NCBI RefSeq assembly: GCF_001685025.1
Contig: NZ_MAYU01000021.1
Span: 124,001 to 188,000, forward strand
Direction of reading: 5' to 3'
DNA length: 64,000 nt
Source of the DNA: Bacillus sp. FJAT-27225
GTDB lineage: Bacteria; Bacillota; Bacilli; Bacillales; Cytobacillaceae
A model generated the notes under the pieces. That model saw nothing but the letters and a program-made list of their open reading frames with translations, was not told the origin of the DNA and did no database searches. The position numbers and the translations under genes are program-made. The stretch's first letter is position 1; each line of letters starts with the position of its first letter. Below are positions 34,591 to 44,494 of the stretch, piece after piece.

Positions 34591-34730
34591 ATTATCCCGC
34601 AGTTACGGGCTGTAAGACCCCACCTCAAAGCCTTAGAGAAATCGAAGAAACGGTGGGAGCAACAGTACGTAAAAGCCCGATTGGTTTAACTAACAATCAG
34701 TGGGGATGAACCCCCCACTAATTGAAGTTT
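34591..34730. mobile_element. Structured fragment resembling an IS200/IS605-type element end
   Basis: Between the ftsZ stop and its terminator lie nested inverted repeats: CGGGCT (34606-34611) with AGCCCG (34674-34679), enclosing CCCACC (34619-34624) with GGTGGG (34652-34657), then a strong hairpin caatcagtgggg/ccccactaattg (34694-34724). The wording of this stretch recalls the transposon-end/guide-RNA region beside tnpB genes in Bacillaceae. No tnpA or tnpB is present, so at most it is a solo end or remnant. The identification is from memory and unverified. Confidence 0.35.
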
Positions 34731-34734
34731 CTCT

Positions 34735-35871
34735 TTATCTTCTTCTGTTACGGTTGCGAAGGAAAGTTGGGATATCAAGAGCATCTTCCTGGGAAACGGA
34801 TGAAGGCCTGACTGGTTCCTGGACAGGTTCCTCACGCTTTGGCTCACGTTTAACAGTGCCCATTGGGGCCTTTGGCTGTCCAAAAGCTGGACGTGCCGTC
34901 GGACGCTGCTGGATTGCTTCCTCATTGAATCCTGTTGCAATGACAGTAACAAGAATTTCATCCTTCAGGTTTTCATTGATAACGGATCCGAAAATCATAT
35001 TCACTTCCTGGTCAGAAGCAGAAGCGACAATGTCGGCAGCCTCCTGTACCTCATAAAGGCTCAGGTTCGTTCCGCCAGTGATATTCATAAGAACACCTTG
35101 TGCCCCGTCAATTGAAGTTTCCAAGAGTGGCGAGCTGATTGCCTTCTTGGCTGCCTCGGCTGCACGGTTTTCTCCGGAAGCAACACCGATACCCATCAAC
35201 GCTGAACCTTTGCTTGACATAATGGTCTTAACATCCGCAAAGTCCAGGTTGATAAGCCCTGGTACAGCAATCAAATCAGAAATCCCCTGAACACCCTGCC
35301 TCAATACATTATCTGCTTCACGGAATGCTTCAAGCATTGGAGTACTCTTATCAACAATCTCAAGAAGCCTGTCATTCGGAATGACAATAAGTGTGTCTAC
35401 AGCTTCTTTCATTCCGGCAATACCCATTTGTGCCTGGCCCTGGCGCTTTTTGCCCTCAAATGTAAAAGGCCTTGTCACAACCCCAACTGTCAAAGCTCCC
35501 AACTCGCGGGCTACTTGAGCAATAACTGGAGCCGCTCCTGTACCAGTGCCGCCACCCATTCCCGCTGTAACGAAAACCATGTCGGCACCGCGAAGAGCTT
35601 CCTGGATTTGTTCTTTGCTTTCTTCAGCAGCTTTCTTACCAACTTCAGGATTTGCACCAGCGCCAAGTCCCCGAGTCAACTTAGCGCCTATTTGCATTTT
35701 TACTTCTGCTTTTGAAAGATTCAAAGCTTGTGCATCAGTGTTGACTGCAATGAACTCGACTCCCTGGACACCGTGCTCAATCATCCTGTTTACCGCGTTA
35801 TTCCCGCCGCCTCCAACGCCAATTACCTTTATGGTTGCTAGCTGGTCTAAATTTGTATCAAACTCCAACAT
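34735..35871 (-). CDS. ftsZ: FtsZ, tubulin-like division GTPase
   Basis: Forms the Z-ring that drives cytokinesis. 378 residues: the GTP-binding T1 loop [13 protein letters not shown] (about 19-31), tubulin signature [12 protein letters not shown] (about 104-115), T7 synergy loop [11 protein letters not shown], a variable linker rich in P, R and E (about 318-355), and the C-terminal peptide [16 protein letters not shown] that binds FtsA, SepF and other partners. It is 112 bases downstream of ftsA. Confidence 0.98.
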   Translation of the reverse strand: MLEFDTNLDQLATIKVIGVGGGGNNAVNRMIEHGVQGVEFIAVNTDAQALNLSKAEVKMQIGAKLTRGLGAGANPEVGKKAAEESKEQIQEALRGADMVFVTAGMGGGTGTGAAPVIAQVARELGALTVGVVTRPFTFEGKKRQGQAQMGIAGMKEAVDTLIVIPNDRLLEIVDKSTPMLEAFREADNVLRQGVQGISDLIAVPGLINLDFADVKTIMSSKGSALMGIGVASGENRAAEAAKKAISSPLLETSIDGAQGVLMNITGGTNLSLYEVQEAADIVASASDQEVNMIFGSVINENLKDEILVTVIATGFNEEAIQQRPTARPAFGQPKAPMGTVKREPKREEPVQEPVRPSSVSQEDALDIPTFLRNRNRRR

Positions 35872-35983
35872 GCCATATCCTCCTAATTCGTCCTATTTCC
35901 GTATTCTCGGGCTTGTCCACCCATTCATGGTCCGATAGGCCAGTTGCCTATCTCAGGAGATTCTCCATCAATCTTAGCCCGCC

Positions 35984-37276
35984 TTATTCAAAAAAGTAAC
36001 CCAGGAACTTTTTTACTTTTGAAGTCACTTTTTCTTCAGGCTGCTGCTTTTCCTGCTTTGGTTTCGGCTGCTGGTGTTTAACTTGCCTTTTCTCTTTTTG
36101 CTCGGAAACCTGTGGAATGGTGACCGATTGGACTGTGTACCCATCCAGCCGGCTATTTCTGCTGGCGTATTTAATCAGCCCGACACCACTGGTATATTGC
36201 GGTTCCCTTACACCAATATAATCCGGCACAGCCTTCCTTACTCGATTTTGAAAAACAATCTGGGCAAGATCCAGGATACCTTCCATGTTGGAGACACCGC
36301 CTGTCAGTACATAGCCGCCCGGCAAATCCCGGATTCCCAACCTTTTAAGTTCATTAAGTACCAGGTCAAATATCTCTTCAAGCCTCGCCTCTATAATTTC
36401 AGAAATTTCAAGCTGTGTAAACTGTTGGTGCTGATCGCTTCCGATAACCGGGACACTGAACACCTCTTCAGCTGAAGCATCCTCATAAAAAGCGTGTCCA
36501 AACTTAAGCTTTATTTTCTCGGCATCATCTGTCGAAGTCCTGAGGACAATGGATAAATCTTTTGTAATGTGTTCTCCTCCCAGAGGGATAACGCTGGTAG
36601 CCTGTAGGTATCCATCTTCAAAAACCGCTATCGTTGTGGTTCCTCCGCCTATATCAATAAGGGCAGTGCCAAGATTCTTTTCGTCCTTGGACAATGAGAA
36701 CATTCCGGCAGCCAGAGGCTGGAGTGTTATATCCAGTACTTCCAGATTCGCTCGTTCAACACACCTTAAAACATTATGTAGAATAGTCTTGTACCCGGTG
36801 ATGATTGTACCTTCCATTTCAAGCCTTACACCCATCATATTAATCGGGTCTGTAATTTCATCCTGGCCATCCACTATGTATTGCCTAGGGACAACATCGA
36901 TGATTTCCCGTTCTGGCGGGATCGAAATGACCTTCGCAGCATCCTCGACCCTGTAAATATCCTCACGGGTGATTTCTTTATTCTCACTGGATACAGCCAC
37001 GACGCCATGGCATGGCTGGAGCATTACGTGGTTACCGGTAATCCCGACAATAACCTGGCGAATCTCCATCCCTATCATTCTCTCAGCCTGCTCAACTGCT
37101 TTATTGATAGAATGAACTGTTTCTTCTATATCAACAATGGAACCCTTTCTGAGCCCAGCTGATTTTACGTTTCCAACTCCGATAATATTTAATGAGTCAT
37201 TGACTTTTTCACCAATGATCACTTTAACACTGGATGTACCGATGTCAAGACTGACAAATATTTCATTGCTGTTCAT
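35984..37276 (-). CDS. ftsA: FtsA, actin-like FtsZ membrane anchor
   Basis: Links Z-ring filaments to the membrane and recruits later divisome proteins. 430 residues of the actin/Hsp70 fold: phosphate-1 loop SLDIGTSSVKVIIGE (about 9-23), the 1C domain, ALIDIGGGTTTIAVF (phosphate 2) and VLTGGVSNMEG (adenosine motif). The linker is rich in Q, K and P (QVKHQQPKPKQEKQQPEEK), and the C-terminal amphipathic helix SKVKKFLGYFF docks on the membrane. The A+T-rich 120 bases upstream (37277-37397) probably hold ftsAZ promoters. Confidence 0.97.
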   Translation of the reverse strand: MNSNEIFVSLDIGTSSVKVIIGEKVNDSLNIIGVGNVKSAGLRKGSIVDIEETVHSINKAVEQAERMIGMEIRQVIVGITGNHVMLQPCHGVVAVSSENKEITREDIYRVEDAAKVISIPPEREIIDVVPRQYIVDGQDEITDPINMMGVRLEMEGTIITGYKTILHNVLRCVERANLEVLDITLQPLAAGMFSLSKDEKNLGTALIDIGGGTTTIAVFEDGYLQATSVIPLGGEHITKDLSIVLRTSTDDAEKIKLKFGHAFYEDASAEEVFSVPVIGSDQHQQFTQLEISEIIEARLEEIFDLVLNELKRLGIRDLPGGYVLTGGVSNMEGILDLAQIVFQNRVRKAVPDYIGVREPQYTSGVGLIKYASRNSRLDGYTVQSVTIPQVSEQKEKRQVKHQQPKPKQEKQQPEEKVTSKVKKFLGYFFE

Positions 37277-37397
37277 CCTATGGCACCTCCTTCAAGAAAC
37301 CATTCTATTTCTATTAATATAGTGTTCATAAAATTGTAAATATATATTTATATTATAAAAATATTCGTCAGAGCGATATGATTCCCTCTAAAAAAAA

Positions 37398-37760
37398 TCA
37401 ACTTTTTTCTGTTTTTTCGCGAGCTGTTGACCATTTTGTCAATAATAACCTCCGGATCACGGCTATATTTTGGAATAACCTGACCCCGAACGCAAATACA
37501 GCGGCTAAATACAAGTCTACACCAAGATGGACTCCTAGAAAAGCTAAACTTGCCGCAAGGATAATGTTAAAAAAGAACCCTGAGACAAAAACCTTTTCAT
37601 CGTAGATATTTTGCAGGTGCGCCCTTACACCCCCAAAAAGGGTATCCAGCGCGGCCAGGACAGCTATTGATAAATAATTTGAGTACTCGTCCGGAATCCG
37701 GATGTCGGTCATGAGACCAAGAATAACCCCAATGACTAGGGCCAGCAGCGGAAGCCACAT
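37398..37760 (-). CDS. sbp: Small basic protein Sbp (DUF1290)
   Basis: 120-residue membrane protein with three or four hydrophobic segments and the family block TLFGGVRAHLQNIYDEKVF. The function is unknown; it sits between division genes in most Bacilli. Its ATG shares a base with the ylxX TAA (TAATG), so translation is coupled. Confidence 0.92.
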   Translation of the reverse strand: MWLPLLALVIGVILGLMTDIRIPDEYSNYLSIAVLAALDTLFGGVRAHLQNIYDEKVFVSGFFFNIILAASLAFLGVHLGVDLYLAAVFAFGVRLFQNIAVIRRLLLTKWSTAREKTEKS

Positions 37761-38500
37761 TACGGTTTGCCTCCTTCACCGGAGCCGGCCGGCTTAATAT
37801 TCGTTAGTTTTATATTACTATCATAAGCTTCTATAGTTAGATCCTGACTGGGCTCTGATACGGTCAGCCTTAGGCTTTCAATAAAAAATTCTTCGGAGAT
37901 TTGAGATGCTTTCATTTTGTTGGATATTTTCTCAGCATCCATGACATTCTCGGCGATGACTTTTATTTCAATTGGCAGGCCACGAAGGCTGTGGCCATCT
38001 ATCCTTGTCTCCCCGGCGATTTCACGGATTACCGTGGAATTGATTATCCGCTGGCCGTCTATGGAAATATGCTTTGCCTCGTACATGTTTAATTCATTCG
38101 TAAGCCGCTTTAACAAATCAGGTGTAACCGAAGTACTGATAGGGCTCCCCAGGATAATTTCTTCAAAAACAGGTTCTATGGATATAATAATACCTGGTCC
38201 AGTTACCTCCGTCATCCCAGCTGCCTCTTTTAATTCCTCCAGAGTTTCGGTCAGGACCTGTCCCTTTCCCTGCTGCCTCATCGTTTCATATGCTGCAAGT
38301 TTATCTTCTATAGACCGGATTTCGCCAAGCAACTCGGATTGCAGCTTCTTTTCCTTAAGCAAATCTTCCCTTAGCTGCCAAATATCACGGGTATCCCTTT
38401 CTACCGGCTCCTTTATTGTCTGGAATTGAACCGCTAGCATAAACCCAATGATGGCTGTGATAATTGCAAAGTTGGTGTTTTTTATTTTCGGCTTGTCCAC
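37760..38500 (-). CDS. ylxX: DUF881-family membrane-anchored protein YlxX
   Basis: 246 residues starting at GTG (38500) after GGGGA. One N-terminal membrane helix (NFAIITAIIGFMLAVQFQTI), a coiled-coil (about 38-85), and an extracytoplasmic DUF881 domain with GPGIIISIEP, LNMYEAKHISIDGQRI and LRGLPIEIKVIAENV. Function unknown. It is a paralogue of the next gene upstream, ylxW; the two belong to the division cluster. Confidence 0.92.
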   Translation of the reverse strand: MDKPKIKNTNFAIITAIIGFMLAVQFQTIKEPVERDTRDIWQLREDLLKEKKLQSELLGEIRSIEDKLAAYETMRQQGKGQVLTETLEELKEAAGMTEVTGPGIIISIEPVFEEIILGSPISTSVTPDLLKRLTNELNMYEAKHISIDGQRIINSTVIREIAGETRIDGHSLRGLPIEIKVIAENVMDAEKISNKMKASQISEEFFIESLRLTVSEPSQDLTIEAYDSNIKLTNIKPAGSGEGGKP

Positions 38501-38546
38501 GTAATCTTCCCCTGCCTTTTTCTGTGGACATCTTACGGATTAAAAA

Positions 38547-39242
38547 TTAACCTCCCAATACCGGATTAAGGGAAATTAAATCGTTACTCTCCAATGTGAA
38601 CACAATATTGTCGTTAACTAATTGGTCCCTTACCCCCCCGGTCATATTCAATGCTGCTTTCAGCACTTCAGGGTCGCCTATTGCACTCACAACAAAGGGC
38701 GCGGGATGCTGCTTGCCATCAACGGTAATGACAGGGCCATTACAAACAATATAAGAACGGCTGGTCAGCCTTTGCCCATTTATGGCAACTGCCGAAGCAC
38801 CCGAAACATACAGTTCATTTACAACTTTGAAAACATGGTATTCATGGACAAGATAATCATTAATGTTTGGTTGTTTCGAATTGTATTCTCCATCAGCAAG
38901 CGTAACCTCTACGCCTGGCCCCTGCACCTTTACATGGCCTAGAAACATTCTGTACTTCTCAGCCTCTTCAGCTATTTTGGAAAATGTTTGCTCCTCTTTC
39001 GAGAGAGCTTTTTCGTATTCAAGCACTTGTGCCTGCTTGCTATTAAACTCCTTCTGAAGTTCCCGATTTGTCTCCTCAAGGGAAATGAGCTGATTCCTCA
39101 GGTCCAATGTCCGTTCATATAATTTTCCTGTAACGGCTGGATTTCGCTCTTCATTCTCGACTCGTGTCAAATGATAGGAAAAGGCCATCATGTACCCAAG
39201 CACAAGGCAGACAAGCGATAAAACCACTTGATTACCCTTCAC
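38547..39242 (-). CDS. ylxW: DUF881-family membrane-anchored protein YlxW
   Basis: Paralogue of YlxX: one N-terminal helix (VVLSLVCLVLGYMMAFSYHL), a coiled-coil (about 35-90), and a DUF881 domain (GPGVEVTLADGEYNSKQPNI, VNELYVSGASAVAINGQRL). I place the start at the GTG at 39242 by alignment with B. subtilis. A second GTG at 39227 has a better-spaced AAGGG, and an ATG far upstream at 39353 would mean an improbable 122-bp overlap with divIB. About 231 residues. Confidence 0.88.
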   Translation of the reverse strand: MKGNQVVLSLVCLVLGYMMAFSYHLTRVENEERNPAVTGKLYERTLDLRNQLISLEETNRELQKEFNSKQAQVLEYEKALSKEEQTFSKIAEEAEKYRMFLGHVKVQGPGVEVTLADGEYNSKQPNINDYLVHEYHVFKVVNELYVSGASAVAINGQRLTSRSYIVCNGPVITVDGKQHPAPFVVSAIGDPEVLKAALNMTGGVRDQLVNDNIVFTLESNDLISLNPVLGG

Positions 39243-40023
39243 CTTCAGCTTCTTCAACACCTTCGTCCCCTTCTTCTTTTTCGTATGCCCTAAAAAATGA
39301 TCCAACCTCAAGGTCGATGACTCCCTTAACTTTCGGATCAAGCTGGCTGGCAATCGACGGATAATGAATCATCTTATCGGCGAATGTCCTTAGCGAAGCA
39401 CTTACTTCAAACCCATCATTCATAAACAGAGAAATGTGGAATTTGTCCGTTTTTTGAGGAGTATAATGAATTTCCGAAATGGTGTTATATACTTCCGCCG
39501 GCAGGCTTACAAGCGCCTTGCACATTTCATCGAGGATTTTTCCATCTTTAAATCCGGCAAGAACAGGGGCATTTACTGTCAGTGGCGCTTCCTCCGCGCC
39601 TTTGAGCACGGTGCCGTTTTCCATAACAGGATAGAAGGTTGAATCTTTGACGATATAGGCAATCCGCCTATGTTCCCTAACATTTACCATAACAGTATTA
39701 GGAAGCTTGAGGCTCACTTCCGCCTCCTTTAGTTCAGGAAGCTTCATCAATTTCTGTTCAATTGATTGTTTGTCCACTTTCCAAATATTCGTTTTGGTGG
39801 AGATTTCAGTAGCCAGGGCAAGCTCCTTGTCTGTATAGGCTTCATTACCGCGGAATTCAATAGTTTTTACATGGCTGAGGGGAGACTGAATATAAATGAC
39901 GCACAAAATAAGGAGAAAAAACATGAACAGCAATAGTATAAGCCTTCTGTTTGCTTTTTTCCGCCTTTGTTCCTTCAGCTTAGGAATCCGGTCCTCTAGA
40001 GTAAGTACCTTTCCCTTTTGCAT
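39232..40023 (-). CDS. divIB: Division protein DivIB/FtsQ
   Basis: Divisome protein that stabilises FtsL and DivIC and helps activate septal cell-wall synthesis. Start at 40023 (MQKGKVLTLEDRIPKLKEQR), with GGAGGTG 5 bases upstream and homology to B. subtilis. 263 residues: a basic cytoplasmic tail, one membrane helix (RLILLLFMFFLLILCVIYI), a POTRA domain (VKTIEFRGNEAYTDKELALA), a beta domain and an acidic C-tail (EKEEGDEGVEEAEGEG). It overlaps ylxW slightly. Confidence 0.94.
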   Translation of the reverse strand: MQKGKVLTLEDRIPKLKEQRRKKANRRLILLLFMFFLLILCVIYIQSPLSHVKTIEFRGNEAYTDKELALATEISTKTNIWKVDKQSIEQKLMKLPELKEAEVSLKLPNTVMVNVREHRRIAYIVKDSTFYPVMENGTVLKGAEEAPLTVNAPVLAGFKDGKILDEMCKALVSLPAEVYNTISEIHYTPQKTDKFHISLFMNDGFEVSASLRTFADKMIHYPSIASQLDPKVKGVIDLEVGSFFRAYEKEEGDEGVEEAEGEG

Positions 40024-40179
40024 CAATCCACCTCCACCCTGGCTAGAAGCCCATTCACCGGACTTAATCGAAAACAACGGCACGATCATTCATGCCGTCG
40101 TTCATGGTAAACAGCTTAATTCCTGATTTCAATGGAAATATTATAGCATACAATATGCACCCGCAAGTGATATTTACAG

Positions 40180-41088
40180 TTATTTTCTGCCGATTATCTC
40201 AACTTCGGTTTCCATTTTAACGTCATATAATCCCACGATGACATCCTTGACATGTTGAATTAAGGCAAGGACATCTTCTGCTGTTGCATTGCCATCATTG
40301 ACAATGAAATTACCATGCATTTCGGATATTTTTGCTCCGCCAATTCGATGGCCTTTAAGGCCCGCAACCTCAATAAGCCTGCCGGCATAATTCGGAAGCG
40401 GATTACGGAAGATGCTTCCCGCGCACGGATAATTCCATGGCTGCGTTTCCTTCCGATAATCTTTATTCTTTTGCAGTTCTTTTACAATTGTATCTTTTTC
40501 GCCTGGTTCAAGCTGAAAGACTGCTTCAACAACGATTCCTGGCCGTTTCTTTTGCAATATGGAAGAACGGTAAGAGAATTCAAGTTCCGCGTTAGAAAGC
40601 CATTCCATACTTCCATCCTCAAACAAGATATGTGCTTTTTTGAGAATTTTACTAACATCAGAACCATGAGCTCCCGCATTCATGTATACAGCTCCGCCAA
40701 CCGAACCGGGAATGCCCCCGGCAAACTCCAGGCCCTTCAAACCTTTCCTGCTAATTGATGTTGCCATTGAAACAATTGACTGCCCTCCGCCAGCAGTAAT
40801 TTCAGTTCCATTTATTTCAAGCTTATCAAGTCCGGCGCCAAGTTTGATAACGACTCCTTCAATTCCTTTGTCCGATACCAATAGATTTGAACCTCTGCCG
40901 ATTGCTCTCCATGGAACATTGCATTTCCGTACTATTTCCATAGTCTTTAGTAAATTTTCAATAGACGAAGGCTCGACAAACAAATCTGCCGGTCCTCCAA
41001 TTTTTATCGTTGTATGAGCCGCCAATTGCTCCATTTCTTTTATCTTTCCAACTTTGGCGGTTTCCAATTCCCTTTTCAGCTCATCCAT
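40180..41088 (-). CDS. murB: UDP-N-acetylenolpyruvoylglucosamine reductase
   Basis: FAD-dependent reduction of UDP-GlcNAc-enolpyruvate to UDP-MurNAc. Start at 41088 ([15 protein letters not shown]), GGGAGG 5 bases upstream. 302 residues of type II MurB (lacks the extra Tyr loop): FAD-binding [46 protein letters not shown], and the catalytic serine in [11 protein letters not shown]. It lies downstream of murG. Confidence 0.96.
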   Translation of the reverse strand: MDELKRELETAKVGKIKEMEQLAAHTTIKIGGPADLFVEPSSIENLLKTMEIVRKCNVPWRAIGRGSNLLVSDKGIEGVVIKLGAGLDKLEINGTEITAGGGQSIVSMATSISRKGLKGLEFAGGIPGSVGGAVYMNAGAHGSDVSKILKKAHILFEDGSMEWLSNAELEFSYRSSILQKKRPGIVVEAVFQLEPGEKDTIVKELQKNKDYRKETQPWNYPCAGSIFRNPLPNYAGRLIEVAGLKGHRIGGAKISEMHGNFIVNDGNATAEDVLALIQHVKDVIVGLYDVKMETEVEIIGRK

Positions 41089-41163
41089 AATATCCTCCCT
41101 ATCTTTCAAATAGAGTTATTTCATTTTATGCATTGTTGGTTATTGGGTTACAGCCTATATTCC

Positions 41164-42261
41164 TTACTTTTGGGATACTAGCTCCAACATAGTTTTGTAG
41201 AGCCTTGAAGCTGCATCGGGAACTCCGAGCTCCTTGGCTTCCCTGCCCATTTCTGCTAGCTTTTCTTTATTCAAAATAATGCCATCAATAGTTGAGACAA
41301 GCTTCTTCCCTGAAAGTGCAGTTTCAACAAGAAGTTTGGCTGCACCTTTCGTACTGAGGGCCAATGCATTTTTTTCCTGATGATTTTCTGTTACATATGG
41401 GCTCGGGATCAAAACTGAAGGAATGCCAAGTGAAGTCAATTCTGCCAGAGTAGTTGCACCAGCCCTGGATACCACTAAATCAACACCCGCCAGCACCTCA
41501 GGCATATTGTGGATGAATGGCTTAATAATCACATTATCAGGGCTCCCCAACAATTCCGCCTCTTTCCGCACATCCTCATAATGAACATCACCCGTTACGT
41601 ACAGAACCTGGTACGGCTTGGATGCAAATTCCCCCAAGGATTGGACGACAGCTTCATTGATTGGACGCGCACCTCTGCTACCGCCAAAAATAAGCACTGC
41701 CGGCATTCCGATTTTCAACCCTGTTGATAGCCGGCCCTTGATGCCGTCGCGTCCCAGAACCTCGGATGCCCTTGGGTTACCGGTAAACACCACCTTTTCC
41801 TTCGGGAAAAAGCTGGCTGCTTCTTCAAAACATATTGCAACTTTATTGACATACCTGCTCAGAAATTTATTAGTCAGCCCAGGTATGCTGTTCTGTTCAT
41901 GGATGACAGTCGGAATGTTCAATTTTGCCGCTGCATACACGACAGGTCCACAAACATATCCCCCAGTTCCAATTACGACATCTGGCTTGAATTCTTTTAA
42001 AAGTGCCTTGCTTTTTCGAACACCCGCAAGGAATCTCCAGATAGTTTTAATATTTTCAAAGGACAGCTTCCTTCTAAAGCCAGTAATATGTATTGAAGCA
42101 AAAGGAATGTTCTCCCTCGGTACCAAATTGCTTTCAAGCCCTTTCTCAGTGCCAATATACAAGAATTCAGCAGTGGGATCCTTCTTTTGTATTTCACGAA
42201 CCAGTGCAAGTGCCGGATAAATATGTCCTCCGGTACCACCGCCGCTAATGGCGATTCTCAT
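41164..42261 (-). CDS. murG: MurG, lipid II-forming GlcNAc transferase
   Basis: Adds GlcNAc from UDP-GlcNAc to lipid I on the inner face of the membrane. Start at 42261 ([20 protein letters not shown]), GAGGTGG upstream; the open frame extends 11 codons further. 365 residues of the GT-B fold: G-loop 1 [12 protein letters not shown]-loop 2 [13 protein letters not shown]-loop 3 [14 protein letters not shown]-like, and [13 protein letters not shown] for the UDP site. A 1-kb non-coding region with array A precedes it, and spoVE has its own terminator, so murG probably has a separate promoter. Confidence 0.96.
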   Translation of the reverse strand: MRIAISGGGTGGHIYPALALVREIQKKDPTAEFLYIGTEKGLESNLVPRENIPFASIHITGFRRKLSFENIKTIWRFLAGVRKSKALLKEFKPDVVIGTGGYVCGPVVYAAAKLNIPTVIHEQNSIPGLTNKFLSRYVNKVAICFEEAASFFPKEKVVFTGNPRASEVLGRDGIKGRLSTGLKIGMPAVLIFGGSRGARPINEAVVQSLGEFASKPYQVLYVTGDVHYEDVRKEAELLGSPDNVIIKPFIHNMPEVLAGVDLVVSRAGATTLAELTSLGIPSVLIPSPYVTENHQEKNALALSTKGAAKLLVETALSGKKLVSTIDGIILNKEKLAEMGREAKELGVPDAASRLYKTMLELVSQK

Positions 42262-42497
42262 CTTTCCACCTCTTTTATGTATCTTTGAATCCAAGCAGAA
42301 TGCTTTAAAAAAGCACCCACTCCTTTTACCCCATTCTACTACACTTTAAACAAGGAAACATCGAAAAACACCCATGTTTCATTGGAACCGTTGTAGAATT
42401 TTTCCTAATGCTCTCTGAAGTTCTGCTTCCCTTCCAACAGTCCTTTTAACAAGCAGGGGTAAAAAAGATTTATTAGTATTTTTTATACTGTACATGT

Positions 42498-42642
42498 CTG
42501 TTGATTTGCCCTCCACAAAGGGAAGCTTCATAGGTATTCATTGCAGAGACAAAGGAAAGCTCCCGTGAATAATCTTCGCATAAACAGGCGTTTTTCTGTC
42601 GCGAGGTGGTTTTTGCTCGAGCTGTTCTTTGATTTTCGAACC
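42498..42642. repeat. Dispersed palindromic repeat, copy 2 (beside array A)
   Basis: Starts ctGTTGATTTgccctCCA, then aaagggaagcttc, aaaggaaagctccc, gaataatcttc and ggcgtttttctgtcgcgag. The same words in the same order occur at 58950-59215 (copy 3); the first part also matches copy 1 at 25250. Array A starts directly after it. Confidence 0.55.
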
Positions 42643-42644
42643 GA

Positions 42645-42940
42645 GGTCGTTGATAGTGGTACATCAACACCAAAACGGCTGGTAAACCGAAAAAAGGTCG
42701 TTGAGAGGGTTGTATCAACCACCAAAACGGCTGGTGAACTGAAAAAAGGTCGTTGAGAGGGTTGTATCAACGACCAAAACAGACTGGGAACTACAAAAAG
42801 GTCGTTGATAAGGTAGTATCAACGCCCAAAACAGCTCTAGAACTGCAAAATGGTCGTTGAGAGAGTTGTATCAACGCCTAAAACAGACCGGGAACCGAAA
42901 AAAGGTCGTTGATAGGGTTGTTGTATCAACGACCAGAATA
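42645..42940. repeat. Array A: six palindromic units, period 52 bp
   Basis: Units starting ggtcgttga at 42645, 42696, 42748, 42800, 42852 and 42904; spacings are 51, 52, 52, 52, 52. Each has a hairpin such as GGTCGTTGATA ... TATCAACGACC (arms up to 11 bp, loop 7-10), then a semi-conserved ccaaaacagactgggaactg-like stretch. The last unit has a 3-base insertion in the loop. The arms vary between units. The rest of the murG-spoVE gap (42262-43306) holds repeat copy 2, the spoVE terminator, and 42941-43275 with nothing recognisable. Confidence 0.95.
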
Positions 42941-43275
42941 TTCTTCCCGTAATCTGAACTGCACCGGCTTGTTTACTACTTGTTTAATAAAAGCCAAAGT
43001 AAACAGATTTCTTCCCGATGCTTACCGGAGCATTTGGACATTTTTTATTTAAACTTTAAACCCTGTTGGTTGGACAAGAAGTTTGCGGGCTCATTCGAAA
43101 ATGTAAAAAATGCATTTTCAAAAAATCATACTCATGTCCTGCAGGCGGAGGGGGACAGGCAAAAATATATGGCCTCGCAATGTTTATTCCAAAAAACCTC
43201 CATTAGCGAAGCGGAAATCAACAGCTACAAAAAGCAACAATCTATTAGACAACAGCCATTGGCAATCAACTATTA

Positions 43276-43302
43276 AATAAAAAAGACCCTGTAAAGGATC
43301 TC
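43276..43302 (-). terminator. Terminator after spoVE
   Basis: Hairpin agaccct-gtaa-aggatct (43284-43301; one mismatch), followed on the minus strand by TTTTTTATTTAATAG. It lies 5 bases past the spoVE stop. Confidence 0.65.
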
Positions 43303-43306
43303 AGTT

Positions 43307-44407
43307 TTAGAGTTTGACATAGCGGCTAATGTTCAATAGCACACCTATTGCCATGAGCATCAAGGTCAGCGAAGAACCGCCATAGCTTAGAAACGGCAGT
43401 GTAATGCCGGTGACTGGCATAAGCCCGGTTACGACACCAATGTTAATCATTACCTGAATCGCAACCATGGCAATGATGCCCACTGCCAGGAAACTGCCGT
43501 ATAAATCCGGTGCTCCTAGTGCAATTCGAATGCCCCGCCATAATAGAAGCGCAAACAGAATTAAGATAAACGAGCCGCCGATAAAACCCAATTCCTCAGC
43601 TAATATTGCAAAAATAAAATCCGTCTGCGGCTCAGGCAAATAGAAAAACTTTTGCCTGCTTTCCCCAAGTCCAAGGCCGAACAAGCCGCCGGGTCCAATC
43701 GCGTACAGTGACTGAATCATTTGGAAACCAGCACCGAGCGGATCAGACCAGGGATCCAGGAACGAGGTAATTCTCTTAATCCTGTATGGGGCCGAAATAA
43801 CCAAAGCCGCGAAGCCTGCAATCCCCAACAATCCCAAACCGGCAAAATGCAAGATACGGCCGCCTGCAACGAAGATCATGACGACACATGTCCCTACCAT
43901 TACTGTACCTGTCCCAAGGTCAGGCTGCAGCATAATCATGCCGAAAGCTAGAAAAACCAGCGCAAGGGAAGGGACAAGTCCTTTTCGGAAAGATGTTATT
44001 AATTTTTGTTTTTCAGATAAATATTTTGCCAGGAAGGCAATCATCGCAAGTTTCATAAATTCGGAAGGCTGTATCGAAAAGGCTCCGACTCCAATCCAGC
44101 TGCGTGACCCGTTCCGTTCAACACCGATGCCAGGTATTAAAACCAGGATGAGCAAAACAAAACAAGTGATGACCGCAACCTTCGCCCAGCCGCGCCACGT
44201 CAGGTAATTCACATTCATAATGAAGAACATGGCGGCAATTCCAACCCCGGCAAAAAGCAACTGCCTTTTTGCAAAGAAGAATGAATCGCCGAAATTAAAT
44301 TCTGCCTGGATTGCACTGGCACTGTACACCATCATAAGGCCTATGGCAAGCATTGTGAATGTGGTCACCATCAGGATCATATCAGGAGTATTTTTTTTAA
44401 CTGGCAC
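43307..44407 (-). CDS. spoVE: SpoVE, SEDS-family peptidoglycan polymerase (sporulation)
   Basis: SEDS glycosyltransferase needed for spore cortex synthesis, working with the class B PBP SpoVD; FtsW is its vegetative relative. 366 residues, GTG start at 44407 with GAGGTG upstream. Ten membrane helices. SEDS signatures include NGSRSWIGVGAFSIQPSEFMK, QPDLGTGTVMV with the catalytic aspartate, and PEPQTDFIFAILAEELGF. The very close match to SpoVE and its place between murD and murG favour SpoVE over FtsW. Confidence 0.94.
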   Translation of the reverse strand: MPVKKNTPDMILMVTTFTMLAIGLMMVYSASAIQAEFNFGDSFFFAKRQLLFAGVGIAAMFFIMNVNYLTWRGWAKVAVITCFVLLILVLIPGIGVERNGSRSWIGVGAFSIQPSEFMKLAMIAFLAKYLSEKQKLITSFRKGLVPSLALVFLAFGMIMLQPDLGTGTVMVGTCVVMIFVAGGRILHFAGLGLLGIAGFAALVISAPYRIKRITSFLDPWSDPLGAGFQMIQSLYAIGPGGLFGLGLGESRQKFFYLPEPQTDFIFAILAEELGFIGGSFILILFALLLWRGIRIALGAPDLYGSFLAVGIIAMVAIQVMINIGVVTGLMPVTGITLPFLSYGGSSLTLMLMAIGVLLNISRYVKL

Positions 44408-44494
44408 TGCCCTACACCTCTGCCCTATGTATTGGGCTATCCGGTAGCGCCGGGTCTTGAGACATTGCCGGCCACTGAAAAAGACAAGCCCTTA

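Noticed and set aside
42473-42770. Two 80-residue minus-strand frames with the same MIQPSQRPF start over array A
   Set aside because: They are the same repeat sequence read in shifted frames.
42980-43276. 98-residue plus-strand frame after array A
   Set aside because: TTG start without a ribosome site, low-complexity composition, antisense to the surrounding operon and no recognisable motif.
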